A DNA stretch of 51,024 bases, from the NCBI GenBank assembly GCA_021774965.1, contig JAJFIL010000088.1, forward strand, positions 1 through 51,024, written 5' to 3'. The translations under genes were made by a program, and so were the position numbers. This document shows positions 34,829 to 43,323 of the stretch, in pieces (positions within the stretch are counted from its first letter, which is position 1; each line of letters opens with the position of its first letter). Under the pieces are notes generated by a model that was not told the DNA's origin, made no database searches, and worked only from the letters and a program-made list of their open reading frames with translations. This stretch comes from Alphaproteobacteria bacterium. GTDB lineage: Bacteria > Pseudomonadota > Alphaproteobacteria > JAJFIK01.

Positions 34829-36340
34829 GTGCTCGGGATTTCTGCCGATTTGTCACGACTATTCTCCGGGTGGCGTAAGGCTGCCAGTTTGCGGACCTTG
34901 TTGGCCAGTCTGCCGACGAGGCGGAAAAGCACAAGCATCGCTGCTCTGCTGTTTGCGGGCGCGTTCTTGGTGGCCTGTGAGACCACATCCGCTCCTGCGC
35001 CACAAGCCGCCCGCGTGAGATTGCCGGTGCCTGAAAGCCATACTCCCGTGGTGCAAGAACCTGTCTGGATACCGAACGGCGCGCATGTTCAGCCCAACCA
35101 TATGGACGGACGGCGCCCCGTGCGGGTGGCATTGCTGCTGCCTCTAGGTCATGAGAACCCGCAAGCCCGTGCGCTGGCCGCCTCCATGCGCGATGCTGCC
35201 GAGCTGGCAATTTTCCGCTCCGGCCGCGACGATCTTCTGCTTATGACCAAAGACACGCGCGGCACGGTGCCTGGCGCGGTGGGTGCTGCCCAGGACGCCA
35301 TCAATGAAGGCGCTGAGATTATTCTGGGGCCTTTGTTTGCCCACAACGTGCGCGCCATTGCGCCGATTGCCAGCCAGGCGGGGCTTTCTGTTATTGCGTT
35401 CTCGTCCGACAGTCAGGTCGCAAGCGATAATGTTTACCTGCTGGGCTTTACCCCGGAACAGGAAGTTGAGCGCGTCGCTGAATTTGCCATGAGCCAGGGC
35501 TATTTCGATTTTGCCGCCATGATCCCCTATGGCGATTACGGCAACCGAGTGAACTACACGTTCAATGACACGATCTCCCGCTATGGCGGGCTGGTGGTCC
35601 AGACCATTCCTTATGACCGGGCTGCAGAAGACTTCCGGTCTGAGGCCGGTGCGCTGGCTTATACTTACGGGGTCACGACGCTCGCCCGCACGGATGAAGA
35701 CGGAAACGATCTGGGGGCTGAATCCCTGGTGCCGGAAGATCCCGGCTTTACCGCTGTTTTGCTGCCCGAAGGGGGCACGGCTTTACGCCTGCTGGCACCT
35801 TCATTGCCGTACAATGACATTGACAATCGCGCGGTGCGGTTCCTGGGCACGGGCCTTTGGGATGATGAGCGCCTGTGGCGGGAGCCATCCTTGAACCACG
35901 GCTGGTTCGCCTCTCCTGATCCCACCAATCGGGGCCGCTTTGAGACCGCCTATGAGGGTGTTTTCAGCACCGAGCCTCATCGCCTTGCCTCAGTTGCCTA
36001 TGATGCTGTGACACTTACGGCATCCCTTGCCAGCGGACGTCCCGGCGATCGTTTCAGCGAAGCGCGCCTGACCAACCCATCCGGCTTTGCTGGCGTGGAC
36101 GGCATCTTCCGCTTCCGCAGTGGCGGGCGCACAGATCGCGGGCTTGCAGTTTTGGAAGTGCGCAACGGGGATATCAATATCGCCAGCCCGGCACCTTCTC
36201 GCTTTGGTCCTCTGATACAAGAACAACGCATCTATGAGCGCCCCATCGAAGAAGATCTTTTCCTGGAAGAGATGCAACCGCGCGATCCCAATGCACCAAC
36301 CACCATTGACGGTGTTGAGATCTTTGATCCGGATGCGTGA
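34829..36340 (+). CDS. LppC/LpoA-type penicillin-binding protein activator (lipoprotein)
   Basis: This 503-residue lipoprotein has a periplasmic-binding-protein fold, related to LpoA/LppC, which stimulates peptidoglycan synthases in gammaproteobacteria. The lipobox is LVAC after a basic and hydrophobic stretch (ALLFAGAFLVAC). RVALLLPLGHENPQARALAASMRDAAELA and GPLFAHNVRAIAPIA are typical of the ligand-binding fold. The GTG at 34829 is chosen because AGGAGG lies 5 nt upstream. It is divergent from rsmI, as usual. Activation of a specific synthase is inferred from the family. Confidence 0.88.
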   Translation: MLGISADLSRLFSGWRKAASLRTLLASLPTRRKSTSIAALLFAGAFLVACETTSAPAPQAARVRLPVPESHTPVVQEPVWIPNGAHVQPNHMDGRRPVRVALLLPLGHENPQARALAASMRDAAELAIFRSGRDDLLLMTKDTRGTVPGAVGAAQDAINEGAEIILGPLFAHNVRAIAPIASQAGLSVIAFSSDSQVASDNVYLLGFTPEQEVERVAEFAMSQGYFDFAAMIPYGDYGNRVNYTFNDTISRYGGLVVQTIPYDRAAEDFRSEAGALAYTYGVTTLARTDEDGNDLGAESLVPEDPGFTAVLLPEGGTALRLLAPSLPYNDIDNRAVRFLGTGLWDDERLWREPSLNHGWFASPDPTNRGRFETAYEGVFSTEPHRLASVAYDAVTLTASLASGRPGDRFSEARLTNPSGFAGVDGIFRFRSGGRTDRGLAVLEVRNGDINIASPAPSRFGPLIQEQRIYERPIEEDLFLEEMQPRDPNAPTTIDGVEIFDPDA

Positions 36341-36381
36341 GCAGGCTTAGGGCTCAATAGCCTAAGAAGAGTATCTCTTCG

Positions 36382-36546
36382 TCATTCCCCGGCCTTTTTG
36401 CGCGTTGGCGCATGTGGGCCGGGGAATCTAACGATGCTGCAAAACCAACGCGGGGACAGAACTAGCTACAGGCATTGTGCCCTGCACGTTCCGTCCCCCC
36501 TGCACACGATAGATTGCTAGATTCCCGTATCAAGTACGGGAATGAC
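36382..36546. repeat. 165-nt extragenic element with terminal inverted repeats
   Basis: It begins GTCATTCCC (36382-36390) and ends GGGAATGAC (36538-36546), a perfect inverted pair. Inside are a stem of CATTCCCCGGCC pairing with GGCCGGGGAAT, and a second hairpin, ATTCCCGTA / TACGGGAAT (36521-36543). It fills most of the gap between two convergent genes. It contains no gene and looks like a miniature, non-autonomous repeat; similar motifs are common in alphaproteobacterial intergenic DNA. It may also stop transcription from both sides. Confidence 0.7.
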
Positions 36547-36597
36547 ACTGAGTAGTTTTCCTGTTCGTGCCTTTCCGCACCTTCAGTCTCAGCCTAC

Positions 36598-37761
36598 CTA
36601 AACCACCAAGGCTGCAATGATCGCGTTCAGCACGGGGCGGCCCTTTGCGGTTACGCGCATAGTATCTGCCTCAAGCACCAGCATACCCTCCTCCACAAGC
36701 ATCACTGTGCGAGCCAAATCAAACGGCTGGCCTGCCAAAGCTTCAAAGCGCGCGAGGGATATGCCCTCTTCCAATCGCAGCCCCATGAGCAGGTATTCTT
36801 CGCCGCTCTCAAGAGGCGTAAGTTCCGTCTGCTGATCAATACCGCTCCCGCGCTGCTGCACCGCTTGCAGCCAGGCTTTGGGATCAAGAATGGTTTCGGT
36901 GGCATGGCGCACGCCGTCCAACGTCAATCTCCCATGAGCTCCGGGGCCAACCCCCACATAATCGCCCAAGCGCCAATAGGTAAGATTGTGACGGCTTTCC
37001 GCACCGGGCCTGGCATGATTGGAAACCTCATAGGGCGGCAGGCCTGCTTCGCGCGTCATGGCCTGGGTGATCTCAAACATCTCTGCGGCGGTGTCTTCGT
37101 CTGGCAGCGGCAGGTTGCCTTTTTTGTGCAGCTCATAAAATGGCGTGCCTGGCTCCAAGGTGAGCTGATACATGGAGAGGTGATCTGCTGCTAAATCCAA
37201 GGCGCGGGCAAGTTCTGCTTCCCAATCCGCCACGCTTTGGCCCATGCGCGCATAGATGAGATCGAAACTCACCCGGGGGAATGTGGCGCGCGCCAGGTCA
37301 TAGGCCGCCAACGCCTCTTTGACGGTGTGCATCCGCCCCAGGGCTTTTAGATCCTGGTCATTGAGGGCCTGAATGCCGATGGAAACCCGCCCCACACCTG
37401 CGTGGGCGAAGGCCTTGAATTTCTCCGCCTCAACGCTGGTGGGATTGGCCTCCAGGGTGATCTCGCAGTCATTTGTAAGGCCCCAGAGCCGGTGCACCGT
37501 CTCAATAAGGGTGCCCACGGTGTCAGGCTCCATCAAGGATGGCGTGCCGCCGCCAAAGAAAATGGAGCTTGCGGGTCCTTGAGGGCGAAGCTGTGCATTG
37601 TACTCCAGTTCCGCCACCAGAGCCCGGGTCCAGGCCCCATGATCGACCTTGGCCGAGACAAATGAGTTGAAATCGCAATAGGGACATTTGGCGGCACAGA
37701 AGGGCCAATGCACGTAAATGCCAAAGCCCGGAGCGATGAGGCCTGGGCCTGAATTGATCAT
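36598..37761 (-). CDS. hemW: HemW-type radical SAM protein
   Basis: This 387-residue radical-SAM enzyme resembles HemW, a heme chaperone often labelled coproporphyrinogen oxidase HemN. The cluster motif CX3CX2C is in HWPFCAAKCPYCDF. HemW proteins lack the extra Cys that follows in HemN, as here, where CDF continues without one. GGGTPSLMEPD and TLEANPTSVE are the SAM-contacting blocks. It is convergent with the LppC gene. It is far from the heme operon at the right end of the window. Confidence 0.92.
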   Translation of the reverse strand: MINSGPGLIAPGFGIYVHWPFCAAKCPYCDFNSFVSAKVDHGAWTRALVAELEYNAQLRPQGPASSIFFGGGTPSLMEPDTVGTLIETVHRLWGLTNDCEITLEANPTSVEAEKFKAFAHAGVGRVSIGIQALNDQDLKALGRMHTVKEALAAYDLARATFPRVSFDLIYARMGQSVADWEAELARALDLAADHLSMYQLTLEPGTPFYELHKKGNLPLPDEDTAAEMFEITQAMTREAGLPPYEVSNHARPGAESRHNLTYWRLGDYVGVGPGAHGRLTLDGVRHATETILDPKAWLQAVQQRGSGIDQQTELTPLESGEEYLLMGLRLEEGISLARFEALAGQPFDLARTVMLVEEGMLVLEADTMRVTAKGRPVLNAIIAALVV

Positions 37762-37827
37762 TGTTAAGTCCCTACTAGAAATCCCACAAAAAACTTGTCA
37801 CAAATAGAGTAATTGAGGGAGAGATTC

Positions 37828-38229
37828 ATGGAAAACGTTGTTGTCGCGACCTTTTTGTACATCGCAGCCTTCGCGGTTGCCCTGTCAGGGTTCATTATTA
37901 TCGTGCTGCGCAAATATATGGACCGGGTCGTAACCCACGTCTATGGGGGAGAACACTTCCCCTTCTGGTTCTGGCCCGCCTCATTGGGGCTATCGGTAAT
38001 GTTCGCCTATGTGGTGTTCGAGCACTTCGTCGGCCCTCAAACCTGGGCGGGCTGGATAACCGCCGCCATGATCGGCCTGGGCATGCCGGTGCAATGGGCC
38101 TCCGTTGTCTTTAATCGCAGCGGACGGGAATTTCTGGCCAAGCTTCATGGGGAGATGACCTTCGTCGGCATCGGCCTGATCCGCATCGCCTTTGCGGTGT
38201 TCCTCTATTGGCTGGCAGGGAATGCTTGA
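37828..38229 (+). CDS. Unrecognised membrane protein
   Basis: This 133-residue protein has four likely transmembrane helices (about 4-24, 43-62, 72-90 and 107-129). Aromatic residues border the second (HFPFWFWPASLG). The ATG at 37828 is set by a strong GAGGGAGAG just upstream, rather than the earlier in-frame codon at 37813. It is divergent from hemW with 66 nt between and is followed by smr in the opposite sense. I recognise no family. Confidence 0.72.
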   Translation: MENVVVATFLYIAAFAVALSGFIIIVLRKYMDRVVTHVYGGEHFPFWFWPASLGLSVMFAYVVFEHFVGPQTWAGWITAAMIGLGMPVQWASVVFNRSGREFLAKLHGEMTFVGIGLIRIAFAVFLYWLAGNA

Positions 38230-38250
38230 GGCAACTCAAGCTATTCACCC

Positions 38251-38823
38251 TTAGCCATTCTTCCGTATAAAGACGTAAAAAGCGCCCGAGCCGCCGTGGC
38301 GGGGATGGGCTTCTTCTATGCCATAGCAAAACCGCCGCAAGGGCTCTTGCGCGATCCATTGCCTGAGCCGTGTGCGCAGGACGCCGGGACCCGGTGTTTC
38401 ATACGGGTTTGAATGCCCCGCGCCTTTGCTGCCCTTACCGGTGATAATCAAGACACAACGTTTGCCATGGTCCCGGGCGCGAAAGATGAAACTTGTCAGC
38501 GCATCATGCGCTTCGGCCTGGCGCATGCCATGGAGATCCAACCGCCCATCAATTTGCGCACGGCCCTTGCGCAATCGCCGCGCCACTGTTCCGTTCACAG
38601 TCTGATTGTGCGTGGCCGCACGGGCAGGTTTAGGAACGTGGGGCGGGGTCTTGTGATGACTTGCAGGAATTTGTTTTTTAGGGGGGCCCATTGTTGTTTT
38701 GGCTGGAAAGAGGTTTTCTTTCTCCCGCTCCCATTCCTTTTGGGCATGAAGCGGGGTTACCCCATGAGCTACATGCTGCCAGAGATGACGCTCTTCCGGG
38801 CTGAGATTACGGGGGCGACGCAT
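38251..38823 (-). CDS. Smr-domain endonuclease-like protein
   Basis: This 190-residue protein has a C-terminal Smr domain (about 95-187). LDLHGMRQAEAHDALTSFI holds the DLHG motif and VLIITGKGSKG the GxG motif, both typical of Smr nucleases. The N-terminal part is basic, rich in Lys, Pro and His, and probably binds nucleic acid. The ATG shares its A with the mltA stop (TGATG), so it is coupled to mltA, an arrangement common in alphaproteobacteria. Confidence 0.92.
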   Translation of the reverse strand: MRRPRNLSPEERHLWQHVAHGVTPLHAQKEWEREKENLFPAKTTMGPPKKQIPASHHKTPPHVPKPARAATHNQTVNGTVARRLRKGRAQIDGRLDLHGMRQAEAHDALTSFIFRARDHGKRCVLIITGKGSKGAGHSNPYETPGPGVLRTRLRQWIAQEPLRRFCYGIEEAHPRHGGSGAFYVFIRKNG

Positions 38824-40196
38824 CAGTCCTGGGTCTCTGCTTGTTCTTGAGCTTGTTCAGCAGCAATCCGTTCCGCAATCGCATTGGGCACCAACACCCA
38901 CATCTCCCCTTGGGAACGCATGCGCCCGGCCATTGCCGCCGCCTCTTCCCCAAAGCCCCAGAACACATCGCCTCTTATAGGCCCGCGAATGGCACCGCCG
39001 GTGTCCTGGGACACCATCAGACGATTGAAGGTCTCCCCGTCGGGTGTTTCCATAGAAACATATACCGGTGCGCCGAGCGCGTGATAGCGCCGATCCACCG
39101 CAAGGCTGACCTCCGGCGTCAGCTGCACACCGCTTGCCCCCAATGGGCCAAGGTTCGGGTTTGGCACATCAAGTTCTGTGAAAAATATATAGGAGGCATT
39201 GGCGTTCAGGACTTCCTGCGCGGCATCGCCTCGGTTGGCGGCAAGCCAGGCGCGGATGGATTGCATGGAGGCTTCCTCCACGGTCATGGCACCTTGTTGC
39301 ACTAAAACGCGCCCAATGGCCGTATACGGATGACCGTTCTGCCCCGCATAGCCCACACGCACCACAGAGCCGTCATCCAGCACCACCCGGCCTGAGCCCT
39401 GGATATGCAAGAAGAACGCATCCACCGGATCATCGATCCAGACGATGGGTTCCGCGCCGTTCACCCCAGCTGCTTCTATTTCTGCGCGGCTTTCAAAGGG
39501 GCGCAGATTACCGTCGATAACGCGACCCGCGATACGGCCGTTGTAATCTCCTGGGAAATCCCGCAGCTGGACCATCACCAGATCTTCGGGTCGGGAGAGG
39601 AGGGGGGTGTTAAATTCAGCGCTTTGAGTGCGACTGCCGCGTAGTTCGGGCTCATAGTAACCGGTGAAGAGGCCCGTAGTTTCAGAATTATTCAGTATGC
39701 GGATGGGGGTGAATCGCTCCTCGATACTAGATCGCAGTCGCTCCACGAATATACGATGACTGTCACCTCGCAGCACACTTAGCTCAGCCAAGGCAAGGGA
39801 AATGACATTAATAAGCATGATGTCACTATGAAAATTGTAGCCTCCGCATGCGCTCACCCAATCTAAAGCGCTTCCATACAAACCAAAGTCACCACCAATT
39901 GCGGGGGCCGAATCCGCAGTAACCTCGTTCACCGTCACGTCGTTTGGATGGTTGGATTCCCGAACACTCTCTGAGAGCCGATTACACACGCCTTCGAAGG
40001 CGTGCGCGAAATACAAAAGATCCTCCTCCCCCCACCCCGGCAGATCATCAAAGCTGGCGACTTCCAGCACCATGAGATCCGGCACGTCGGGTGCCGCGCG
40101 TTCTGCAAACCAGATGGAATAGGAGATGAGCGCCAGCGCCGCGGCTGCCAAGAGAGCTAGGCCTGGAAGGTTTGAATTCGGGGTCACGTCTTTCAC
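38823..40196 (-). CDS. mltA: Membrane-bound lytic murein transglycosylase A
   Basis: This 457-residue enzyme cleaves peptidoglycan strands to anhydromuropeptides. One N-terminal helix (about 10-28) anchors it in the membrane; no lipobox is seen. The MltA domain shows GLFTGYYEPELRGSR and DAFFLHIQGSGRVVL. The 3D domain is near the end, with VSQDTGGAIRGPIRGDVFWG; its Asp residues are the catalytic ones. The start is GTG at 40196 or 40187; a GGGAGGGG just upstream comes from the repeat region. The segment 39700-39950 is AT-richer than the rest of the gene. Confidence 0.94.
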   Translation of the reverse strand: MKDVTPNSNLPGLALLAAAALALISYSIWFAERAAPDVPDLMVLEVASFDDLPGWGEEDLLYFAHAFEGVCNRLSESVRESNHPNDVTVNEVTADSAPAIGGDFGLYGSALDWVSACGGYNFHSDIMLINVISLALAELSVLRGDSHRIFVERLRSSIEERFTPIRILNNSETTGLFTGYYEPELRGSRTQSAEFNTPLLSRPEDLVMVQLRDFPGDYNGRIAGRVIDGNLRPFESRAEIEAAGVNGAEPIVWIDDPVDAFFLHIQGSGRVVLDDGSVVRVGYAGQNGHPYTAIGRVLVQQGAMTVEEASMQSIRAWLAANRGDAAQEVLNANASYIFFTELDVPNPNLGPLGASGVQLTPEVSLAVDRRYHALGAPVYVSMETPDGETFNRLMVSQDTGGAIRGPIRGDVFWGFGEEAAAMAGRMRSQGEMWVLVPNAIAERIAAEQAQEQAETQD

Positions 40197-40331
40197 CCCC
40201 TCCCGTCGCGATGCTCGCGCCGACCTCCCCCATCGAGGGGGAGGTTTTGGAAGGCAGTCCTTTTTTCCCTCCCCACTATGTGGGGGAGGGTGGCACCTGT
40301 GATCGACAGATCACAGGTGTCGGGTGGGGGG
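40195..40331. repeat. Cluster of three extragenic palindromes
   Basis: Three hairpins stand in a row between mltA and the Tim44-like gene. The first pairs ACCTCCCCC (40223-40231) with GGGGGAGGT (40237-40245). The second pairs CCCTCCCC (40267-40274) with GGGGGAGGG (40282-40290). The third pairs CACCTGTGATC (40294-40304) with GATCACAGGTG (40309-40319). The block is bordered by C-rich and G-rich runs. It resembles BIME-type repeats and probably also ends or stabilises transcripts. Confidence 0.75.
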
Positions 40332-40424
40332 GCGAAGTATGATTCCTTTGTCATCTTCGCTTTCCCTACTTCAAATTTCTGAGAGATAACAACAATCCAA
40401 TAACCGCCGTCCCGCGGTCGGGGC

Positions 40425-41096
40425 CTAGCCTTCTTCGGTGGCGATCAGGAGCCAGTTGGGATTGTTGGAGGTCATGTCGCGCGAGAAGGTCCAGATGTCG
40501 GTGACTTTACGCACCGTTGTGGGGTCCCCCTCAATGACGATGCCGTCTGAGTTTTTGGTCAGCGAGATCAGCTCCGAGACAAATCGAATGGTAAGTTCTG
40601 CCACGCGGCCACGCACGCCCGCTGCGGTGATCTTGGCGTCTTCGATGCCGATGAAATCCGTTTCCACCCGCTGGCCTTCCATTTCACGGGTATGAAGCGC
40701 GCCGTCGAAATCCCCATAAACTTCATCGGAGAGCAGAGGCCGCAGAGTTTTTCGGTCGCCAGCAGCAAAGGCATCGACGATCATTTCATAAGCGCCGCGC
40801 GCGCCCTGAAGGAACTGGTCGGCGTTAAAGCTGTGATCGAGGAGGGAGATTTCCGTAAGACCCTGAGCCAGCTCGCTTCCGTCTTCGGCGATATGGCCAA
40901 AGCCTTCGTGCGCATTGGCGTCCTGTTGGGCAGCACCAGGAAGAGGCACGACATTATCATTGCTGGAGCCACCGCGCCGGGCGAAGGGTTCTGGAGAGGT
41001 AGGCTGTTCATGGCCTTCCCGGCGGCCCAAAACGCCATACAGGCGCCAGATGATAAAGGCGGCAAGAACGGCGATAAAGATGATGTCGTAAGCCAA
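40425..41096 (-). CDS. Tim44-like domain membrane protein
   Basis: This protein has an N-terminal helix (AYDIIFIAVLAAFIIWRLYGVLG) and a C-terminal Tim44-like domain (about 100-220) with FLQGARGAYEMIVDAFAAGD and DIWTFSRDMTSNNPNWLLIAT. Alphaproteobacterial relatives (TimA) are the bacterial kin of the mitochondrial import subunit. The frame runs back to 41234, but the family starts at this helix, so I use TTG at 41096 (223 residues). That start is an inference and has a weak ribosome binding site. Its place between mltA and fxsA/secB is usual in alphaproteobacteria. Confidence 0.85.
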   Translation of the reverse strand: MAYDIIFIAVLAAFIIWRLYGVLGRREGHEQPTSPEPFARRGGSSNDNVVPLPGAAQQDANAHEGFGHIAEDGSELAQGLTEISLLDHSFNADQFLQGARGAYEMIVDAFAAGDRKTLRPLLSDEVYGDFDGALHTREMEGQRVETDFIGIEDAKITAAGVRGRVAELTIRFVSELISLTKNSDGIVIEGDPTTVRKVTDIWTFSRDMTSNNPNWLLIATEEG

Positions 41097-41312
41097 TTGA
41101 TTGCCAATCTCTGTCTTTGGTTTGCACCAGGGCGTGCATCTGGTCGAAATAATGCAGCAGCCCCGTCCTAAAACCCCATATAGGGGGGGTCTGCTCGAAT
41201 TCTTGTAAAACACTTTGTTCAGGCAGCATAGCACCGATCCACTACAATAGCCTAGGCTTGGGTTTAGGACATAGGTTTAGGACATTGGGTCTAACAAAGA
41301 GGGAAGCAAATC

Positions 41313-41798
41313 GTGGGTCTGATCCTTTTTCTGCTGTTTCTGGCAACCCCGCTCATAGAAATCGCGGTTTTCATTAAAATTGGCGGCCTTATCGGCCTAT
41401 GGCCCACTATCGTCATTGTGATCGCAACTGCGGCTCTGGGCGCGGGTTTATGGCGTCATCAGGGGCTGGCGGTCATGGCCGAGGCGCAGGCAGCGCTCAA
41501 TCGTGGTGAGCTGCCGGTGAGCCAGGTTATGGACGGTGCCTTTTTGCTGGTGGCTGGCGCATTATTGTTAACGCCGGGGTTTGTAACCGACACATTCGGG
41601 TTTTTGTTGTTTGTACCCGCCTTCCGCCACGTCCTGGCAAGATATGTATTTGCCCGAATGCGCAAATCCGGTCGTGTGCATGTTCACACTTCTGGTGGCA
41701 GTTTTGGCGGTGGGCCAGGTAGAGTCCCAAATGGAACTCCCGGGCGCGGCCCAGTTATTGAGGGTGAAGCCACTGATCTGGATGATGACCCCCGCTAG
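41313..41798 (+). CDS. fxsA: FxsA-family membrane protein
   Basis: This 161-residue inner-membrane protein has helices at about 2-20, 24-42 and 70-100. It shows family marks LIEIAVFIKIGGLIGLWPT and GALLLTPGFVTDTFGFLLFVP. E. coli FxsA eases exclusion of phage T7 by the F plasmid; the normal role is unknown. The tail after residue 120 is Gly/Pro-rich and polar. The GTG start has GAGGGAAG about 6 nt upstream. It is divergent from the Tim44-like gene and precedes secB. Confidence 0.9.
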   Translation: MGLILFLLFLATPLIEIAVFIKIGGLIGLWPTIVIVIATAALGAGLWRHQGLAVMAEAQAALNRGELPVSQVMDGAFLLVAGALLLTPGFVTDTFGFLLFVPAFRHVLARYVFARMRKSGRVHVHTSGGSFGGGPGRVPNGTPGRGPVIEGEATDLDDDPR

Positions 41799-41933
41799 AG
41801 GCTCCACCCCCTCAGGCCTCCCTTAACCCCTCAAACTCCCATTGCTTGTCTCAAGGGAGGAGACATGCTACTTGCCCCGCAAAACTAGGCGATAAGCCAA
41901 ACCACGAGCCAACGACGAGAAAGAACGGGGCAA

Positions 41934-42446
41934 ATGACTGATACAAATTCTGGTGCTGATCAAATGGCTGACGGCGCGGACCAATCCGGCTCCTTCCGGG
42001 TCATGACGCAATACATCAAGGATATCTCGTTTGAGAATCCCAATGCACCTGCCTCGCTGGCCTCTGGCCTGCCTCAGCCTGCCATCGACATCCTCGTGGA
42101 TGTGCTGCCCAAGCAATTGGCGCGCGAGCAATACGAAGTCACCCTGCAAATGACCGCCAAGGCCATGCGCGGTGAGAATGTGGTCTTCATCGTCGAGCTT
42201 ATGTATGCCGGGATCTTCAATATCTCAGGCGTGCCGGAAAATTCGCTTCAGCCCTTGTTGATGATCGAAGGCCCGCGCTTCCTGTTCCCATTTGCCCGCC
42301 GGGTGATCTCGGACGTCACCCGCGACGGGGGCTTTCCGCCACTGGCTCTGGACTACATGGACTTCACCCAGATCTATCGCCAGCAACTGGCCAAGCAGGG
42401 TCTTGCAGAGGAAGGCGCAGAAGGCGAGCCTGCAGGCAGCGCCTAG
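41934..42446 (+). CDS. secB: Protein-export chaperone SecB
   Basis: This 170-residue cytoplasmic tetrameric chaperone keeps preproteins unfolded and hands them to SecA. Conserved blocks are QYIKDISFENPNAP near the N-terminus, VFIVELMYAGIFNI, and CDVTRDGGFPPL-type residues (ISDVTRDGGFPPLALDYMDF), where the SecA-binding face lies. The acidic, Ala/Gly-rich tail is usual. It is convergent with dnaQ, and the two stop codons share CTAG (4-nt overlap at 42443-42446). Confidence 0.96.
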   Translation: MTDTNSGADQMADGADQSGSFRVMTQYIKDISFENPNAPASLASGLPQPAIDILVDVLPKQLAREQYEVTLQMTAKAMRGENVVFIVELMYAGIFNISGVPENSLQPLLMIEGPRFLFPFARRVISDVTRDGGFPPLALDYMDFTQIYRQQLAKQGLAEEGAEGEPAGSA

Positions 42447-43138
42447 CTCGCGAACTGTTTCCAGACAGCTTTATCGCCCATGGCGTCCACAAAGGCGTCA
42501 TGGGCTTTTTTCTCTGCCTCGCTGATGCGCGGTGCCAGGGGCTGGGCCCGTGGTGCACGGCGAGCGCTTTCGTCTGGTGAGGTTGAAGCTGGCGCATCGT
42601 CAGCTTCGGCTACGATCAGGCCTGGCTCCCGCCCGCCGATCATCTCCAGATAAACCCCGGCAAGCAAATAGCTATCGAACATCTAGCAGTGCAGAAATCG
42701 AGCTGAGTAATCCACACCAAATCTCTTGCACAGCGCATCCAGGGACGCCGGCGCACCGGGATATTTCTTTCTGGCAATCAGTAACGTATCGATGGCTCGG
42801 CCCAGGGCAAAAGGCTCCCGGCCTGAGCCGATCAGTTCTGCATTCATGAACTTCATATCGAACGATGCATTGTGCGCGATCAGCGGCGCATCCCCTGCAA
42901 ATTCCAGAAACGCATCTGCAATGTCTGTAAACAAGGGTTTGTCAGAGAGAAACTCTTCAGAAAGCCCATGAACGTCAAAGGCGCTTTGGGGCATGTCCCG
43001 CTGGGGGTTGATATATTGATGATACTTCTCGCCCGTGGGCACGTGGTTGATCAGCTCCAGCGCGCCAATTTCCACAATCCGATCGCCACTGGCAGGATCA
43101 AACCCCGTGGTTTCTGTATCAAAAACAATTTCGCGCAT
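42443..43138 (-). pseudogene. dnaQ: DNA polymerase III epsilon subunit (DnaQ) with an in-frame amber stop
   Basis: Epsilon is the 3'-5' proofreading exonuclease of the replicative polymerase. Exo I is DTETTG (D7, E9) and Exo II is AHNASFDMKFMN, both intact. In Exo III, normally HGALLD, the codons read His150, Cys151, TAG (42685-42683), Met, Phe, Asp155. The stop sits between the catalytic His and Asp. The same frame then continues as DSYLLAGVYLEMIGGREPG, a normal epsilon C-terminus, to a total of 231 codons. An ATG follows the TAG at once, so a separate 79-residue C-terminal piece, the part that binds the polymerase subunit, could be made. Gene decay, readthrough and sequencing error are all possible. 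Confidence 0.82.
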
Positions 43139-43323
43139 GCGCCGCCCCAATGAATTGCTCACCGCCCAGATGAGAGGCGCAATATGGCAGGTGCTTCGGG
43201 GCTTAAGCAATAGAGGGGCAAGGGACGGGGCCAATAGAAGCAATGACGAGATTGCCGCGCCATAAGGGCTTTCTTAAAATAATTCCCTTACAATGTTTCT
43301 GGTTAAAATTAGTGGGGGCTAAT

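Noticed and set aside
34746-35210. Upstream extension of the rsmI frame
   Set aside because: It overlaps the divergent LppC gene, whose GTG has a strong AGGAGG. The family N-terminus begins at 34745.
36341-36597. Possible CRISPR or tRNA in the repeat-rich gap
   Set aside because: Repeats are inverted, not evenly spaced direct copies, and no cloverleaf could be drawn.
41097-41234. Cys-rich upstream part of the Tim44-like frame
   Set aside because: It is unlike any Tim44-like N-terminus, and the membrane helix begins just after the TTG at 41096.
41817-41860. CCTCCCTT/AAGGGAGG pair after fxsA as a terminator
   Set aside because: The stem is 8 bp with a 28-nt loop and no T-run, too weak to call.
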